Positions 9,001 through 18,378 of a stretch of DNA of 64,000 bases are shown here, piece by piece (within the stretch, counting starts at the first letter, position 1; each line of letters starts with the position of its first letter). This DNA comes from Poriferisodalis sp965231925 (GTDB taxonomy: Bacteria > Actinomycetota > Acidimicrobiia > Acidimicrobiales > Poriferisodalaceae), in assembly GCA_965231925.1 (NCBI GenBank), contig OZ246894.1, positions 2,418,001 to 2,482,000 on the forward strand, in the 5' to 3' direction. A program made the position numbers and the translations under genes. The notes under the pieces were generated by a model. It was given only the letters and a program-made list of their open reading frames with translations. It did not search any database and was not told the origin of the DNA.

Positions 9001-11079
9001 TCACTCCACCGCAGCCGCCTCTTCGTCGCCGGCCGTAACTGCGTCGGCGGTCTCCGACCCTGTCAGCTCTGATCCGGCAGGCGGCTGCGCGCTACGGACT
9101 GAATGCACCCAGCTCACGACGGATTGTGCGGCGCCGACACGCACCGAGGCATCGAGCAGTTCGGACTCCCGGTCGAGCAGCCATCTCAGCAATTGCTCGA
9201 TGTTCGCATTGTTGCGATCGAGCTCGATATGCGGCCCGTCCACACTCGCGCCCACGCTGCGACGCGTTGCCCGCACGAAGTGACGCAACGCCATCGTCGC
9301 CCGGTCGATGGCCTCCGCTGTGCTCGCCGTCGCACCTTGTTCCTCGCCGGCAGCAAGCAACTCGGCGACAGAGTCGTCGGGGTCGTCGTCGACATGGGCA
9401 CCGGCATAGACACGGTCGAATGCCTCCGCTCCTGCTGGTGTGGCGAAGAGCTCACGCACCAGCAGGTCCGCCGCATTCCCCTTGGGGGCAAGCGCTGCCG
9501 CCAGCAGGCTGACGTCGTCGGCCGTCCGCTGCTGCGGGCTCTTGGCGCGCGCCGCGCCGGCACTCCGCCCGCGCCGGTGAGGCTGCGACTCGGCGGAGCT
9601 CGCCACTGCGGCTTCGCCTGGGTAGCCGCTGTCGTAGGCACCGACGTCGTAAGACTCGTGGTAGTCCTCCCCCGGATCGGGCGGGGGCGGGGCGTCTGCG
9701 TACGGGTCGGACGCCGCGGATGGCGGGCGATCTTCCAGACCTCGCCGAGCCGCGTCGACGCGTTCGCGGAAGCTGCCGACGTCCATCGGAATACCGCCCG
9801 CGATCGGCTCGAGATCGCTGTCCAGCAAGACTTCCGCCGGATACACGGCGAAGACCTGGGCCGCTTCGTCGGCTGCGCGGTCGCGCCCGGCAGGGCTGTC
9901 GAGATCGGCCCGCTCCAGGATCCGTTCGGCCCGGAACGTGTGCAGCGGCTGGGCCTCGTCCAGAGCTGCGCGCAGAGCCGGCGGGTTGGACGCTGCCAAG
10001 TCGCCGGGGTCGGCACCAGCAGGCAGCTTCGCCACGAATGCGTCGAGCCCGTACGCGCGCTCCCATTGATGCACGCGCTCGGCGGCAGTCTGGCCTGCGG
10101 CGTCAGCGTCAAAGGCCAGCACGATCCGCTTGGCGGAACGTGAGAGCAATTCAGCGTGCTGCTGGGTCAGCGCCGTGCCGCAGGTGGCCACTGCTTCCGA
10201 GATGCCCGCCAGATCGCAGCCGATGACATCGGTATGGCCCTCGCACACCACAATGCGCTCTGCGGTGCGCGCCGCCTGCTTAGCCAGATGCAGCCCGTAC
10301 AACACCTTGCTCTTGTCATAGACCGCTGTACCGGCGGTGTTCTTGTACTTGGGGCCCTTGGGCGGCGGCTCATCGGGACGAGGCAGGACCCGCCCGGCGA
10401 AGCTGACCACCCGGCCGCTGGCATCACAGATGGGGAACATGACGCGGTCCCGGAAAAAATCCGACGCCTGGTCCCCGTCGGGGTCACTGTCCTCGCCGTC
10501 CGTGGCTTGGCTGGCTCGCCGCGACTCGGTGTAGGCCAGACCGGCTGCTGCCAGCAGAGGCGCTGCAGCATCGAGGTGCCGGCACAGTTCGTCCCACCGT
10601 GACGGCGCGTATCCCAGGCGCCACTTCACAACGGTCTCGCGGTCGTAGCCCCTCCGGCGCAGGTACGCACGTGCTTCGCCGGCATCGGCGCCGCTCATCA
10701 GGCGCTCGTGGTAGAAGCGAGCCGCCCGTTCGAGCAGCTCGAGCAGCTCCTTGCGGCGCTGGTTGGCGCGCTGCGCGCCCGGTGCGTCGTAGGTGAGCGT
10801 GATGTTTGCGGCCGCCGCCAGCTGTTCCACTGCGTCGGCAAAGTCAAGATGCTCGGTCTCGCGCAGGAATGTGATGGCATCGCCGGAGGCCTTGCAGCCG
10901 AAGCAGTGATAGAAGCCGTCGGAGCCGCTGACGCTGAACGATGGCGTCTTCTCGGTGTGGAACGGGCACAGCCCCACATGGCGGCTGCCGACACGTTTCA
11001 AGCTGACCCGGCGTCCGATGAGCGCGACGAGATCGGTGGCCTCGCGCACGCGCTGCACGTCGGAATCCCGGATACTCAT
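9001..11079 (-). CDS. dnaG: DNA primase DnaG
   Basis: Synthesises RNA primers for replication. 692 residues from the ATG that begins MSIRDSDVQRVREATD, the conserved primase N-terminus; an upstream in-frame extension looks non-coding. The zinc-binding domain shows CPFHTEKTPSF and YHCFGCKASGD. The Toprim core contains IVVCEGHTDVIG, a variant of the usual EGYMDV with the catalytic Glu kept, and IVLAFDADAAG. A long Asp/Pro/Ser-rich linker (roughly residues 470-530) precedes the C-terminal helical region that should bind DnaB. It is the last gene of a glyS / PPDK-like / dnaG run on the minus strand. Confidence 0.96.
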   Translation of the reverse strand: MSIRDSDVQRVREATDLVALIGRRVSLKRVGSRHVGLCPFHTEKTPSFSVSGSDGFYHCFGCKASGDAITFLRETEHLDFADAVEQLAAAANITLTYDAPGAQRANQRRKELLELLERAARFYHERLMSGADAGEARAYLRRRGYDRETVVKWRLGYAPSRWDELCRHLDAAAPLLAAAGLAYTESRRASQATDGEDSDPDGDQASDFFRDRVMFPICDASGRVVSFAGRVLPRPDEPPPKGPKYKNTAGTAVYDKSKVLYGLHLAKQAARTAERIVVCEGHTDVIGCDLAGISEAVATCGTALTQQHAELLSRSAKRIVLAFDADAAGQTAAERVHQWERAYGLDAFVAKLPAGADPGDLAASNPPALRAALDEAQPLHTFRAERILERADLDSPAGRDRAADEAAQVFAVYPAEVLLDSDLEPIAGGIPMDVGSFRERVDAARRGLEDRPPSAASDPYADAPPPPDPGEDYHESYDVGAYDSGYPGEAAVASSAESQPHRRGRSAGAARAKSPQQRTADDVSLLAAALAPKGNAADLLVRELFATPAGAEAFDRVYAGAHVDDDPDDSVAELLAAGEEQGATASTAEAIDRATMALRHFVRATRRSVGASVDGPHIELDRNNANIEQLLRWLLDRESELLDASVRVGAAQSVVSWVHSVRSAQPPAGSELTGSETADAVTAGDEEAAAVE

Positions 11080-11168
11080 GTTCACTGCGACGCTAACGAT
11101 TTGCCGACGCCTGGGTTGGCCGGGCCCATTGCCCCACCTCGTGCTCGCTGCGATCCCGGTTTGGCTGT

Positions 11169-12710
11169 CTAGCCCGCCGCCGCGAGCAGGGCTTGGGCAG
11201 CGGCGAGGCGTGCTACCGGCACCCGGTAGGGCGAGCACGACACGTAGTCGACGCCGGCCTGCACGGCAAAGGCGACGCTGGCGCCCTCGCCGCCGTGCTC
11301 GCCGCAGATCCCGGCGCGCAGATCCCGATTGGCTGATCGCCCTCGCACCATTGCCGTGCTGACGAGTTCCCCGACGCCCGCACGGTCCAGCGAGGCGAAC
11401 GGGTCAGCGCCGAGCAGTCCGTCGGCGATGTACGGCGCGATGACACGGGTGGCGGTGTCATCACGACTGAAGCCGAACACCATCTGGGTGAGATCGTTGG
11501 TGCCGAAGCTCACAAAGTCGACCGTGGGGGCAAGCTGGCCCGCGATCAGGCAGGCCCGAGGCGTTTCGATCATGGTGCCGATCGGCGGCACCGGACCCGC
11601 CTGCGCTGCCTCCCACGTTGTGCGCACGGCGCGGACGGCGGCGGCGAGCTCGGGGGCCGTCGACACGAGCGGAATCATGATCTCGGGATGCGGATCACCG
11701 CCGGACGAGCGTCGGTCGACGACCGCGCCGGCGAGGGCGCGAACCTGAGCTGCGTACAGCTCGGGACGCAGCAGCCCCAGCCGCACGCCGCGTACACCCA
11801 GCATCGGGTTGTGCTCGTGCCATGGGGCGGCAGCCTCGGGATCTGCGCCGACCAGGAACTCGTGCATCGGCGCATCGAGCAGCCTCACAGTGACCGGCAG
11901 GCCGTCCATGGCAGCGAGCAGCTCGCCGAAGTCGGCCTGCTGGGCTGCCACCAGGTCGTCGAGATGATCGTCGTGGCCGCTCAAGATGACGTGCTGGACG
12001 ATCTCCAGTCGGCTGGGCTCCAAGAACATGTGCTCAGTGCGGCACAGCCCGATGCCCTGCGCTCCGAGCGCCCGCGCCATCGTGGCATCTGGCGCGGCGT
12101 CTGCATTCGCGAGCACAGCGAACCGGCCGGCCACGAGGCGGTCTGCCCAGCCGAGCACTTCGGTGATCTCCGCTGGCAGGCCCGAAACCGGCCCAGCGCC
12201 TGCGACCGCCGATCCGGCCAGCTCACGTCCTCCCAGGGTCACCTCGCCGGTTGATCCGTCAATCGAGATTGGCGTGCCGTTGCCGATGCGGAGATCGCCC
12301 ACAGTGAAGCTGTCGGATTCCACCGTGATCTCGCGTGCATCGCACACCGCAGGAATGCCCCACCCACGCGCGACGACCGCAGCGTGGCTGGCCATCCCGC
12401 CGCGGGCGGTCAGGATGCCCGCGGACAGGCCCATGGCGGCGACATCGGCAGGCGTTGTCTCGGTGGCAACCAGGATGACCGTCTGATCTCGAGCGGCGAG
12501 GTCGAGCGCCGCCTGCGAGCCGACGGCCACGAGCCCGGAGGCGGCGCCGGGCGATGCCCCCAATCCGATGGTCAGCGCGGTGAACTCGCCGGCGCCCGAC
12601 GCGCTGGCGGACTCGAAGGAGGGATGGAGGGCGTCGAGCACTGCGTCAACGCTGAGTTCGGCAATAGCCTGCCGCTGGCGAGTGCTCAGCCCCGCATCGA
12701 CGTCTGCCAT
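11169..12710 (-). CDS. PPDK-like phosphotransferase lacking the ATP-grasp domain
   Basis: 513 residues covering only the central and C-terminal parts of pyruvate phosphate dikinase. A short pre-domain (VDAVLDALHPSFE) precedes the phosphohistidine swivelling domain with TARGGMASHAAVVARG (His109), then the PEP/pyruvate TIM barrel with CRTEHMF, NPMLGVRGVRLG, FGTNDLTQM and the catalytic-cysteine motif ICGEHGGE (Cys469). A full PPDK of 870-900 residues would also have an N-terminal ATP-grasp half, absent here with no sign of it upstream. The remaining chemistry would be PEP/pyruvate and phosphohistidine exchange. It lies between glyS and dnaG on the same strand with short gaps. The fold is certain, the reaction not. 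Confidence 0.85.
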   Translation of the reverse strand: MADVDAGLSTRQRQAIAELSVDAVLDALHPSFESASASGAGEFTALTIGLGASPGAASGLVAVGSQAALDLAARDQTVILVATETTPADVAAMGLSAGILTARGGMASHAAVVARGWGIPAVCDAREITVESDSFTVGDLRIGNGTPISIDGSTGEVTLGGRELAGSAVAGAGPVSGLPAEITEVLGWADRLVAGRFAVLANADAAPDATMARALGAQGIGLCRTEHMFLEPSRLEIVQHVILSGHDDHLDDLVAAQQADFGELLAAMDGLPVTVRLLDAPMHEFLVGADPEAAAPWHEHNPMLGVRGVRLGLLRPELYAAQVRALAGAVVDRRSSGGDPHPEIMIPLVSTAPELAAAVRAVRTTWEAAQAGPVPPIGTMIETPRACLIAGQLAPTVDFVSFGTNDLTQMVFGFSRDDTATRVIAPYIADGLLGADPFASLDRAGVGELVSTAMVRGRSANRDLRAGICGEHGGEGASVAFAVQAGVDYVSCSPYRVPVARLAAAQALLAAAG

Positions 12711-12751
12711 CCCAACCCCCGCGCGCGCCAGCTCGTTTCCGTCTCGTGCCG

Positions 12752-14125
12752 CTAGAGATCCAAGCGGCTTGCGAGATGGTCTACTAGCGACGGGATCGGT
12801 ACCCGGTCCTGGTCCATCGTGTCGCGGTCACGCACGGTCACGCAGCGATCGTCGATGGACTCGAAGTCGACCGTGACGCACAGCGGCGTGCCGATCTCAT
12901 CCTGGCGGCGGTAGCGGCGCCCGATGGCCTGGGTCTCGTCGTAGTCGCACATCCAGTGCGGCTGGCACATCGCCAGCACCTCGCCGGCCAGCGCCCCCAA
13001 CGGCTCCTTGCGCGACAGCGGCAGCACTGCCGCCTTGTAGGGCGCAAGCCGCGGGTGGAGCCCCAGCACCGTGCGCAGGTCGTCATTGACGGTTTCTTCG
13101 CGGTATGCGGCGAGCAGAAACGCCATGAGCGCCCTGGTCGCTCCGGCCGCGGGCTCGATCACGTGCGGCACGTATCGCTCGCCGCTGGCCTGGTCGAAGT
13201 ACTCCAGCTTCTGGCCCGAATGGGAGGCGTGCTGGCGCAGGTCGTAATCGCCGCGGTTGGCCACGCCCTCGAGCTCGCCCCAGCCCCACGGGAACAAGAA
13301 CTCCACATCGCTCGTACCGCTGGAGTAGTGGCTGAGCTCGTCGGCATCGTGAGGCCGCAGCCGCAGGTGAGTCGCAGGGATGCCCAGGTCGACGTACCAC
13401 TGGTACCGATCGGCCAGCCAGAACTCGTACCACTGCTGCGCCTCAGCAGGCGGGACAAAGAACTCCAGCTCCATCTGCTCGAACTCGCGAGTCCGGAACA
13501 CGAAGTTGCCCGGCGTGATCTCGTTGCGGAACGACTTGCCTACCTGCGCGATGCCGAAGGGCGGTCGCTTGCGGCTGGTTTCCAGGATGTTCTTGAAGTT
13601 CACGAACATGCCCTGGGCGGTCTCGGGCCGCAGGTACACCTCCGCGCCGGCGCCCTCGACCGGGCCGGCCTGGGTGCGGAACATGAGATTGAAGGCACGG
13701 GCCTCAGTGAAGGTGCCGCGCTCGCCGCAGTTGGGGCACTGGTCGGAGTCGTCGAGCTGATCTTCGCGGTGGCGCGTCTTGCAGCTTGTGCAGTCCACCA
13801 GAGGGTCGCTGAAGTTCGTCAGGTGGCCCGAGGCCTCCCACACCTGGGGCGGGCCCAAAATGGACGCATCGAGGCCCACCACGTCGCTGCGCATCTGAAC
13901 CATCGAGCGCCACCAGGCGTCTTTCACATTGCGCAGCAGCTGCGCACCGATCGGGCCGTAGTCGTACGCGCTGCGAAAGCCGCCGTAAATCTCCGCTGAG
14001 CCGAAGACGATTCCCCGGCGCTTGCAGAGGTTCACGATCTTGTCGAACAGCGCGGAATCGGCCGCGGGCTCGCAATCGGCGTCAGGCGCTGGCTCAGCGC
14101 TAGTGGGCGAAGTCACGGGCGGCAA
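12752..14125 (-). CDS. glyS: Glycyl-tRNA synthetase, dimeric class II type
   Basis: Charges tRNA-Gly. 457 residues from a TTG start; a GTG three codons in (14116) is an alternative. After a variable, acidic N-terminus the sequence shows KRRGIVFGSAEIYGG and YDYGPIGAQL typical of the alpha2 enzyme, a zinc-finger-like insert (CTSCKTRHRE then CPNCGERG), motif 2 (FRNEITPGNFVFRTREFEQM), the WGELEGVANRGDYDLRQH tract and motif 3 (VIEPAAGATRALMAFLL). The C-terminal anticodon-binding domain is present. Length matches the family. First gene of the run leading to dnaG. Confidence 0.95.
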   Translation of the reverse strand: MPPVTSPTSAEPAPDADCEPAADSALFDKIVNLCKRRGIVFGSAEIYGGFRSAYDYGPIGAQLLRNVKDAWWRSMVQMRSDVVGLDASILGPPQVWEASGHLTNFSDPLVDCTSCKTRHREDQLDDSDQCPNCGERGTFTEARAFNLMFRTQAGPVEGAGAEVYLRPETAQGMFVNFKNILETSRKRPPFGIAQVGKSFRNEITPGNFVFRTREFEQMELEFFVPPAEAQQWYEFWLADRYQWYVDLGIPATHLRLRPHDADELSHYSSGTSDVEFLFPWGWGELEGVANRGDYDLRQHASHSGQKLEYFDQASGERYVPHVIEPAAGATRALMAFLLAAYREETVNDDLRTVLGLHPRLAPYKAAVLPLSRKEPLGALAGEVLAMCQPHWMCDYDETQAIGRRYRRQDEIGTPLCVTVDFESIDDRCVTVRDRDTMDQDRVPIPSLVDHLASRLDL

Positions 14126-14227
14126 GGGTACTGAGGGTCGTGCGGGCCGCCGGGATGAATTTCGCCCCGAAGGGCCGGCGCGACGTCGTGCCCCGGCGAA
14201 AGACCCGCTCTCATTAGCATTGACGGC

Positions 14228-14662
14228 ATGCGGCTGCGTGACACCACGGTGGTCTTCCTGTGCGCCTTCTTGGGCATCGCGATCTTGCTCATGCCGATGC
14301 CCGTCTTCGGCGGTCCCTACGAGGACATCCGGGAGGGCGAAGTGGACTGGTCCTGCGCGATACCGCCGTTGAGCCTGGCCCCGCCCGACGTGGATCTCGA
14401 CGAACTGCGTGATGCCATATCAGCCGCTCATGTCACGGCTCGCACCACCGGCACCATCTACGAGCCGCCACAGAGCCGCCACCCGCTGTGCCGCGGGCTG
14501 GCTCGCACCCAGGTGGTGCTGGGGCTGCTGGCGCTGGCCGGGGCGTTGTGGCGCGGCCGGAGGTGGTGGCGCTCGACGGCCGATACGCGTGCGGAGAAGC
14601 GGTTCAAGCGACTCCATGAGGGTGCCGAGAACCCCCAAGGACGCTCCAGGATGTTCGGCTAG
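14228..14662 (+). CDS. Small two-helix membrane protein of unknown function
   Basis: 144 residues, not recognised. An N-terminal hydrophobic helix (about residues 8-27, could be an uncleaved anchor) leads to a roughly 60-residue, presumably extracytoplasmic segment with two cysteines (in WSCAIPP and HPLCRGL) that could form a disulfide. A second helix follows (about 95-112, VVLGLLALAGALW), then a basic cytoplasmic tail rich in Arg and Lys. It stands alone, divergent from glyS, with a cattagcat promoter-like stretch about 13 bases before the ATG. Codon use resembles its neighbours. Confidence 0.6.
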   Translation: MRLRDTTVVFLCAFLGIAILLMPMPVFGGPYEDIREGEVDWSCAIPPLSLAPPDVDLDELRDAISAAHVTARTTGTIYEPPQSRHPLCRGLARTQVVLGLLALAGALWRGRRWWRSTADTRAEKRFKRLHEGAENPQGRSRMFG

Positions 14663-14841
14663 ACAAGTGCCCCGCGGCGGAGGCGGCGGCTCAGCTCCAA
14701 GCGGCCGTCGGGCGAAGTCATGGATTGGCAAGGCAGCGCCTGAGACCGAGCGGCGAATCTCACCGCAGGATCATGGCTGCATGAGACTTGCGACCCAGCG
14801 GGGATCGCATCCCACGCCCCGGGATTGGGCGCGACGCGAGT
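14663..14841. other. Short convergent intergenic region, no gene seen
   Basis: 179 bases between the small membrane protein and the end of the RCC1-like gene. Open frames here are continuations of shadow frames. A GC-rich stretch follows the upstream stop codon, but no convincing stem with a T-run was found. Confidence 0.4.
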
Positions 14842-16620
14842 TCACGGCAGTATCACGTCCGCTACTGCGGGAAGCGACCGGAAACCCCAGCAGGTCACCC
14901 TGCCGTCACGGCGCAAACCGCACGACACCTTGCCGCCGACTTCGACATCGACGAACGATCCACGCGGAGCGTCGCCTTCACCGTCCCGGTTAGCGCCCCA
15001 GCACTCAATGCTGCCTCCGCGGTCCAGCGCACACCCGAAGTTCTGACCGAGCGAGAGGTCGACGAACTGACCCGACGGGGCGTCCTTCTGACCGTCCACG
15101 TCGGCGCCCCAGCACTCGATCTGCCCATCGGCACGTATACCGCACGAATGGGCGTATCCCACCTGCACGGCTATGAATCGGCCGCTTGGAGGGGACGACT
15201 CTCCGTCACCGTCGGCGCCCCAGCACGCGACGCGGCCGTCGGTCCGCAATGCGCACGTGTGGCCGCCGCCCGCCGACAGGCTGGTGAACTGGCCTGACGG
15301 CGGGCGCGTCGCACCGTCGGACGTGCGCCCCCAGCACCGCAGGCTCTTGGCTTCGGTGATGCCGCAGCTGTGCTGCCAACCAGCGGCAACCGCCGAGAAT
15401 CTGCCGCTCGGCGGAGACGCACGGTCGTAAGTGGCGCGACCCCAGCAGACGACTTGGCTGCTCATGTCGAGCGCACAGGTGTGGCGGAAGCCCGCGGCCA
15501 CCGCCTGGTAGCGCCCGTCGGGCACCTCGGTGCGATCGTCGCGGTGGTCGCCCCAGCACTCGATCTGCCCCGACTCCAAGAGCCCGCAGATGTGCGCATT
15601 GCCCGCCTCCACTGACTCATAGACGGTTAGCGAGGTGCTCACTCCCGGGTCGTCGTCTCGCCGGGCAGAACCGACGCCTTCTACGAGCCACGACGCCGAT
15701 CCGATGAGCGTCAGGCTCTCGGGATACCAGTCCACCAGGGTCAGCGCGCTCACTTCGGAGACACGATCCCGATGCGCATACAGCACCAGCGTCCCGGGGT
15801 CCCCAGCCGCGGCAGCAGCGCCGACAGCCAATTCGCGCAGGTCAGCTGCTTCGACAATCACGCCGCGGTGCAATCCTGCCGGCAGCCGGCCGCCGTTCGC
15901 CGCGGCCACGATCTCCACTGGCTCGGAGTCCTGATGACGCTCCACTGCCGCAGCCTCCACGGCATCCTCGATTTGCGCGCCGCTCGGACACCCTGGTGTT
16001 GCGAGCTTGCCGGCGAGCACGATGCGCTCGAAGCGAACGCCCGCGACTGCGGCCGAGGCATCGTCCTCCAGCCTCCCGCAACTGACGAGCAGCAGCCCGT
16101 CGGCGCCTCCCGACGCGACGACCGCCGCCCCGTGCGCCACATCAGCCGGCGTCCAGCCATGAACAACGACAATCGACTCCGGCGAAGACGCACCAGTGAT
16201 GCGGTGCAGCGCCATCAGCGATGTGCTGACCCGATTGCTGCCCGCAATTCGCTCGATCTCAGCCCCCGCCGCCAGCCCGGCTACTTCCCGCCGCACTGCT
16301 GAGGACAGCACCGATTCGCCGCCGACCAGCGTGACATGCTGCGGAACCCGTGCTGCCAAGCTCGCGGCGGCACGCGCCCCCAGAGAATCGGCGCCCTCGG
16401 CCAAAACCACCGAAGTGCCCACCTGCGACGCGGCGATGCTCACCGCCACCGCAGTGTCAGCGAGCGACGTCTCGTTGGCGATCACAACGGCGGGACCGCC
16501 GGGTCCGGTGGATTCCCCGTCGGAGTGCGCCGACGCAGCCGGCACCGCCAAGGCGGCCACGAGCGCCACAGGAGCCAGTGTCGCCACTGCCAAGGCAACT
16601 GCAATCACCCCACGAGGCAC
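14842..16620 (-). CDS. Secreted protein with CW-binding-2-like domain and seven RCC1-like repeats
   Basis: 592 residues from a GTG start. A signal peptide of about 30 residues ends PAASA before HSDGES. Residues about 45-330 resemble cell-wall-binding repeat 2 modules (VTLVGGESVLSSAVRREV, IERIAGSNRVSTSL, SLTLIGSASWLV). From about 345 to the end there are seven copies of an RCC1-like unit ending in a Cys-x8-12-CWG pattern, for example HTCALRTDGRVACWG and HSCGIRADGQIECWG, each linked by an xxPSGxF stretch. Seven units is what a closed seven-bladed propeller needs, and the paired cysteines suggest a disulfide per blade. It is probably a wall-attached surface protein; its ligand is unknown. Confidence 0.8.
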   Translation of the reverse strand: MPRGVIAVALAVATLAPVALVAALAVPAASAHSDGESTGPGGPAVVIANETSLADTAVAVSIAASQVGTSVVLAEGADSLGARAAASLAARVPQHVTLVGGESVLSSAVRREVAGLAAGAEIERIAGSNRVSTSLMALHRITGASSPESIVVVHGWTPADVAHGAAVVASGGADGLLLVSCGRLEDDASAAVAGVRFERIVLAGKLATPGCPSGAQIEDAVEAAAVERHQDSEPVEIVAAANGGRLPAGLHRGVIVEAADLRELAVGAAAAAGDPGTLVLYAHRDRVSEVSALTLVDWYPESLTLIGSASWLVEGVGSARRDDDPGVSTSLTVYESVEAGNAHICGLLESGQIECWGDHRDDRTEVPDGRYQAVAAGFRHTCALDMSSQVVCWGRATYDRASPPSGRFSAVAAGWQHSCGITEAKSLRCWGRTSDGATRPPSGQFTSLSAGGGHTCALRTDGRVACWGADGDGESSPPSGRFIAVQVGYAHSCGIRADGQIECWGADVDGQKDAPSGQFVDLSLGQNFGCALDRGGSIECWGANRDGEGDAPRGSFVDVEVGGKVSCGLRRDGRVTCWGFRSLPAVADVILP

Positions 16621-16741
16621 GACGCGACACTAGCGATGCAGCGCCGAGATCACTGCCAAGGTCACCAGCTCCGCGTCCCACAGCTTCAGGGGGGAACGCC
16701 ACCGCAGGCCGCCGCGGATCTCACCGCCTGGAACTCACCGT

Positions 16742-17458
16742 CTAGTGCAATAGATCGGCGCTGCGAAGTTGCCGGTCCATGTGGTACTCCCACATGCGTG
16801 TGACGACCGCCGCGGCCTCATGCGTGTCGGCGGACCGCTGAAGCTCAAGCACGGCGTTCACGCGGCCCGCCATGATCGAGCGCAGCATCTCGAGCACCCT
16901 TCCCGAGAGCTGGCGTCCCCGCCGGTGGACTTCGCAGGTCACGCCGCCCTGAGCAGGGTCGAACGCCGCGATGGGAGCGTCCTCGCAACCAGTGCCCACA
17001 ACGCACCCGTCCAGCATCGGCGCGGTCCCCTCGTGGGCCAGCAGTCGCAGCAGGAACGCAGGCAGCAGCATCTCGGAGTGGGACTGGTCCAATCTGCGCA
17101 GCGCTCCGGTGAGCATCTGGTAGGGCACGGGGTCGTCCCCACGATCGTGCACCGACTGGTCTACGGCCTCCAACAGCGTCATGGCGGTACCGAGCCGATC
17201 AAGGTCGCAACGCAATGTCGGCCAGCGGTCGAGCGTCACCGCACCCGTGACGATGTCGAGCTCGCCCCGTCCTCGGTAGAGCTGCAGATCGACGTGGCGC
17301 AGCGGTTCGATGTGGCCGGCCAGCTTGCTGCGCGTCCGCCGGGATCCCTTCGCCACCGCACGCACCTTGCCGTGCTCGGAGGTGACGATCGTGATGATCC
17401 GATCGGCCTCGCCGAGCTTGAAGGTGCGCAGCACCACTCCCCGGTCCCGGTATTGCAT
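16742..17458 (-). CDS. recO: DNA repair protein RecO
   Basis: Recombination mediator that helps load RecA with RecR. About 238 residues from the ATG beginning MQYRDRGVVLRTFKLGEADR, which aligns with the mycobacterial RecO start; fifteen further in-frame residues upstream (to 17503) look like leader. The N-terminal OB fold contains KVRAVAKGSRRTRSKLAGH. The C-terminal domain holds a diverged zinc-type cluster: CVVGTGC spacing is wider than the usual CxxC, with another Cys in GGVTCEVHR, so metal binding is uncertain. It sits directly after uppS, a common actinobacterial pairing. Confidence 0.92.
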   Translation of the reverse strand: MQYRDRGVVLRTFKLGEADRIITIVTSEHGKVRAVAKGSRRTRSKLAGHIEPLRHVDLQLYRGRGELDIVTGAVTLDRWPTLRCDLDRLGTAMTLLEAVDQSVHDRGDDPVPYQMLTGALRRLDQSHSEMLLPAFLLRLLAHEGTAPMLDGCVVGTGCEDAPIAAFDPAQGGVTCEVHRRGRQLSGRVLEMLRSIMAGRVNAVLELQRSADTHEAAAVVTRMWEYHMDRQLRSADLLH

Positions 17459-17531
17459 CTGTGGGGGCATCCCCTTCGCTGTTTCGAGTGATGGCTGCGG
17501 CAAGGTGGTACCGCAATGCGAGACGTGCGGG

Positions 17532-18254
17532 TCAGCGATTCAGGCCGCCGAATCGGCGGTCGCGGGCCTGGTAGGTGCAGATGGCGTCACACAGGTCGCC
17601 ACGTCGAAAATCGGGCCAGAGCGTGTCGGTGAACACCAACTCGCTGTATGCCACCTGCCACAGCAGGAAGTTCGACAAGCGGTTCTCGCCCGATGTCCGG
17701 ATCATGAGGTCGACCTCGGGCATCTCAGGGTCGTAGAGGTGCTTCACAAGCGCGGCCTCGTCGACCTCGTCCGCTGGGACGCCCGAGCGCACGAGCCCGG
17801 CCGCCGCATCGACGATCTCGGCTCGGCCGCCGTAGTTGAACGCCACCGTGAAGGTGAGACCCGAATTTGCCGCGGTGAGCTCTTCGGCCTCGTCGATGCG
17901 TGCCCGCACTCGCCGCGGGATTCGGGAGTCCGGCCGCCCGACAAAGCGGATCCGGACGTTCTGCTCGTGCAGCTCATGGCTGCGCCGGACCAGCAACGAT
18001 TCGTTGAAGCCCATCAAGAAGCGGACCTCTGACGGCGGGCGCCGCCAATTCTCCGTGCTGAACGCGTACACGGTGAGCCATTGCAGGCCGATGTCGGCCG
18101 CGCCCTCCACGGTGTCGATGAGGGCCTCCTCGCCCGCAGCGTGGCCTTCGGTGCGCGGCAGCCCGCGCGCTTGGGCCCAGCGTCCGTTGCCGTCCATCAC
18201 ACAGGCCACGTGGGTCGGCAGGCGCGACAGGTCGATTCCCGCACCCGAGTTCAC
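17532..18254 (-). CDS. uppS: Isoprenyl transferase (undecaprenyl diphosphate synthase family)
   Basis: Cis-prenyltransferase making the lipid carrier for cell-wall synthesis. About 240 residues from the GTG at 18254; an in-frame GTG at 18305 would add 17 residues and cannot be excluded. The substrate motif VMDGNGRWAQARGLPRTEGH carries the catalytic Asp, followed by LTVYAFSTENWRRP, VRFVGR-type basic stretch and RTSGENRLSNFLLWQVAYSE, all diagnostic. Length is normal for the family. It is divergent from the dinG-like helicase and upstream of recO. Confidence 0.95.
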   Translation of the reverse strand: MNSGAGIDLSRLPTHVACVMDGNGRWAQARGLPRTEGHAAGEEALIDTVEGAADIGLQWLTVYAFSTENWRRPPSEVRFLMGFNESLLVRRSHELHEQNVRIRFVGRPDSRIPRRVRARIDEAEELTAANSGLTFTVAFNYGGRAEIVDAAAGLVRSGVPADEVDEAALVKHLYDPEMPEVDLMIRTSGENRLSNFLLWQVAYSELVFTDTLWPDFRRGDLCDAICTYQARDRRFGGLNR

Positions 18255-18378
18255 ACTGCGCAGGGTAGAACCCCTGCCGCTGCGGGTCAGTGCGCCCGGT
18301 TTCACAAACCCACACGATTGCCGGCGGTTCGTCTCCTACGGTTGGGTCAGCCGGCAACCCTCGACCGTCAGGAGGCAG

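Noticed and set aside
9103..10143. 346-residue plus-strand frame over dnaG
   Set aside because: Shadow of dnaG, which has full primase motifs on the other strand.
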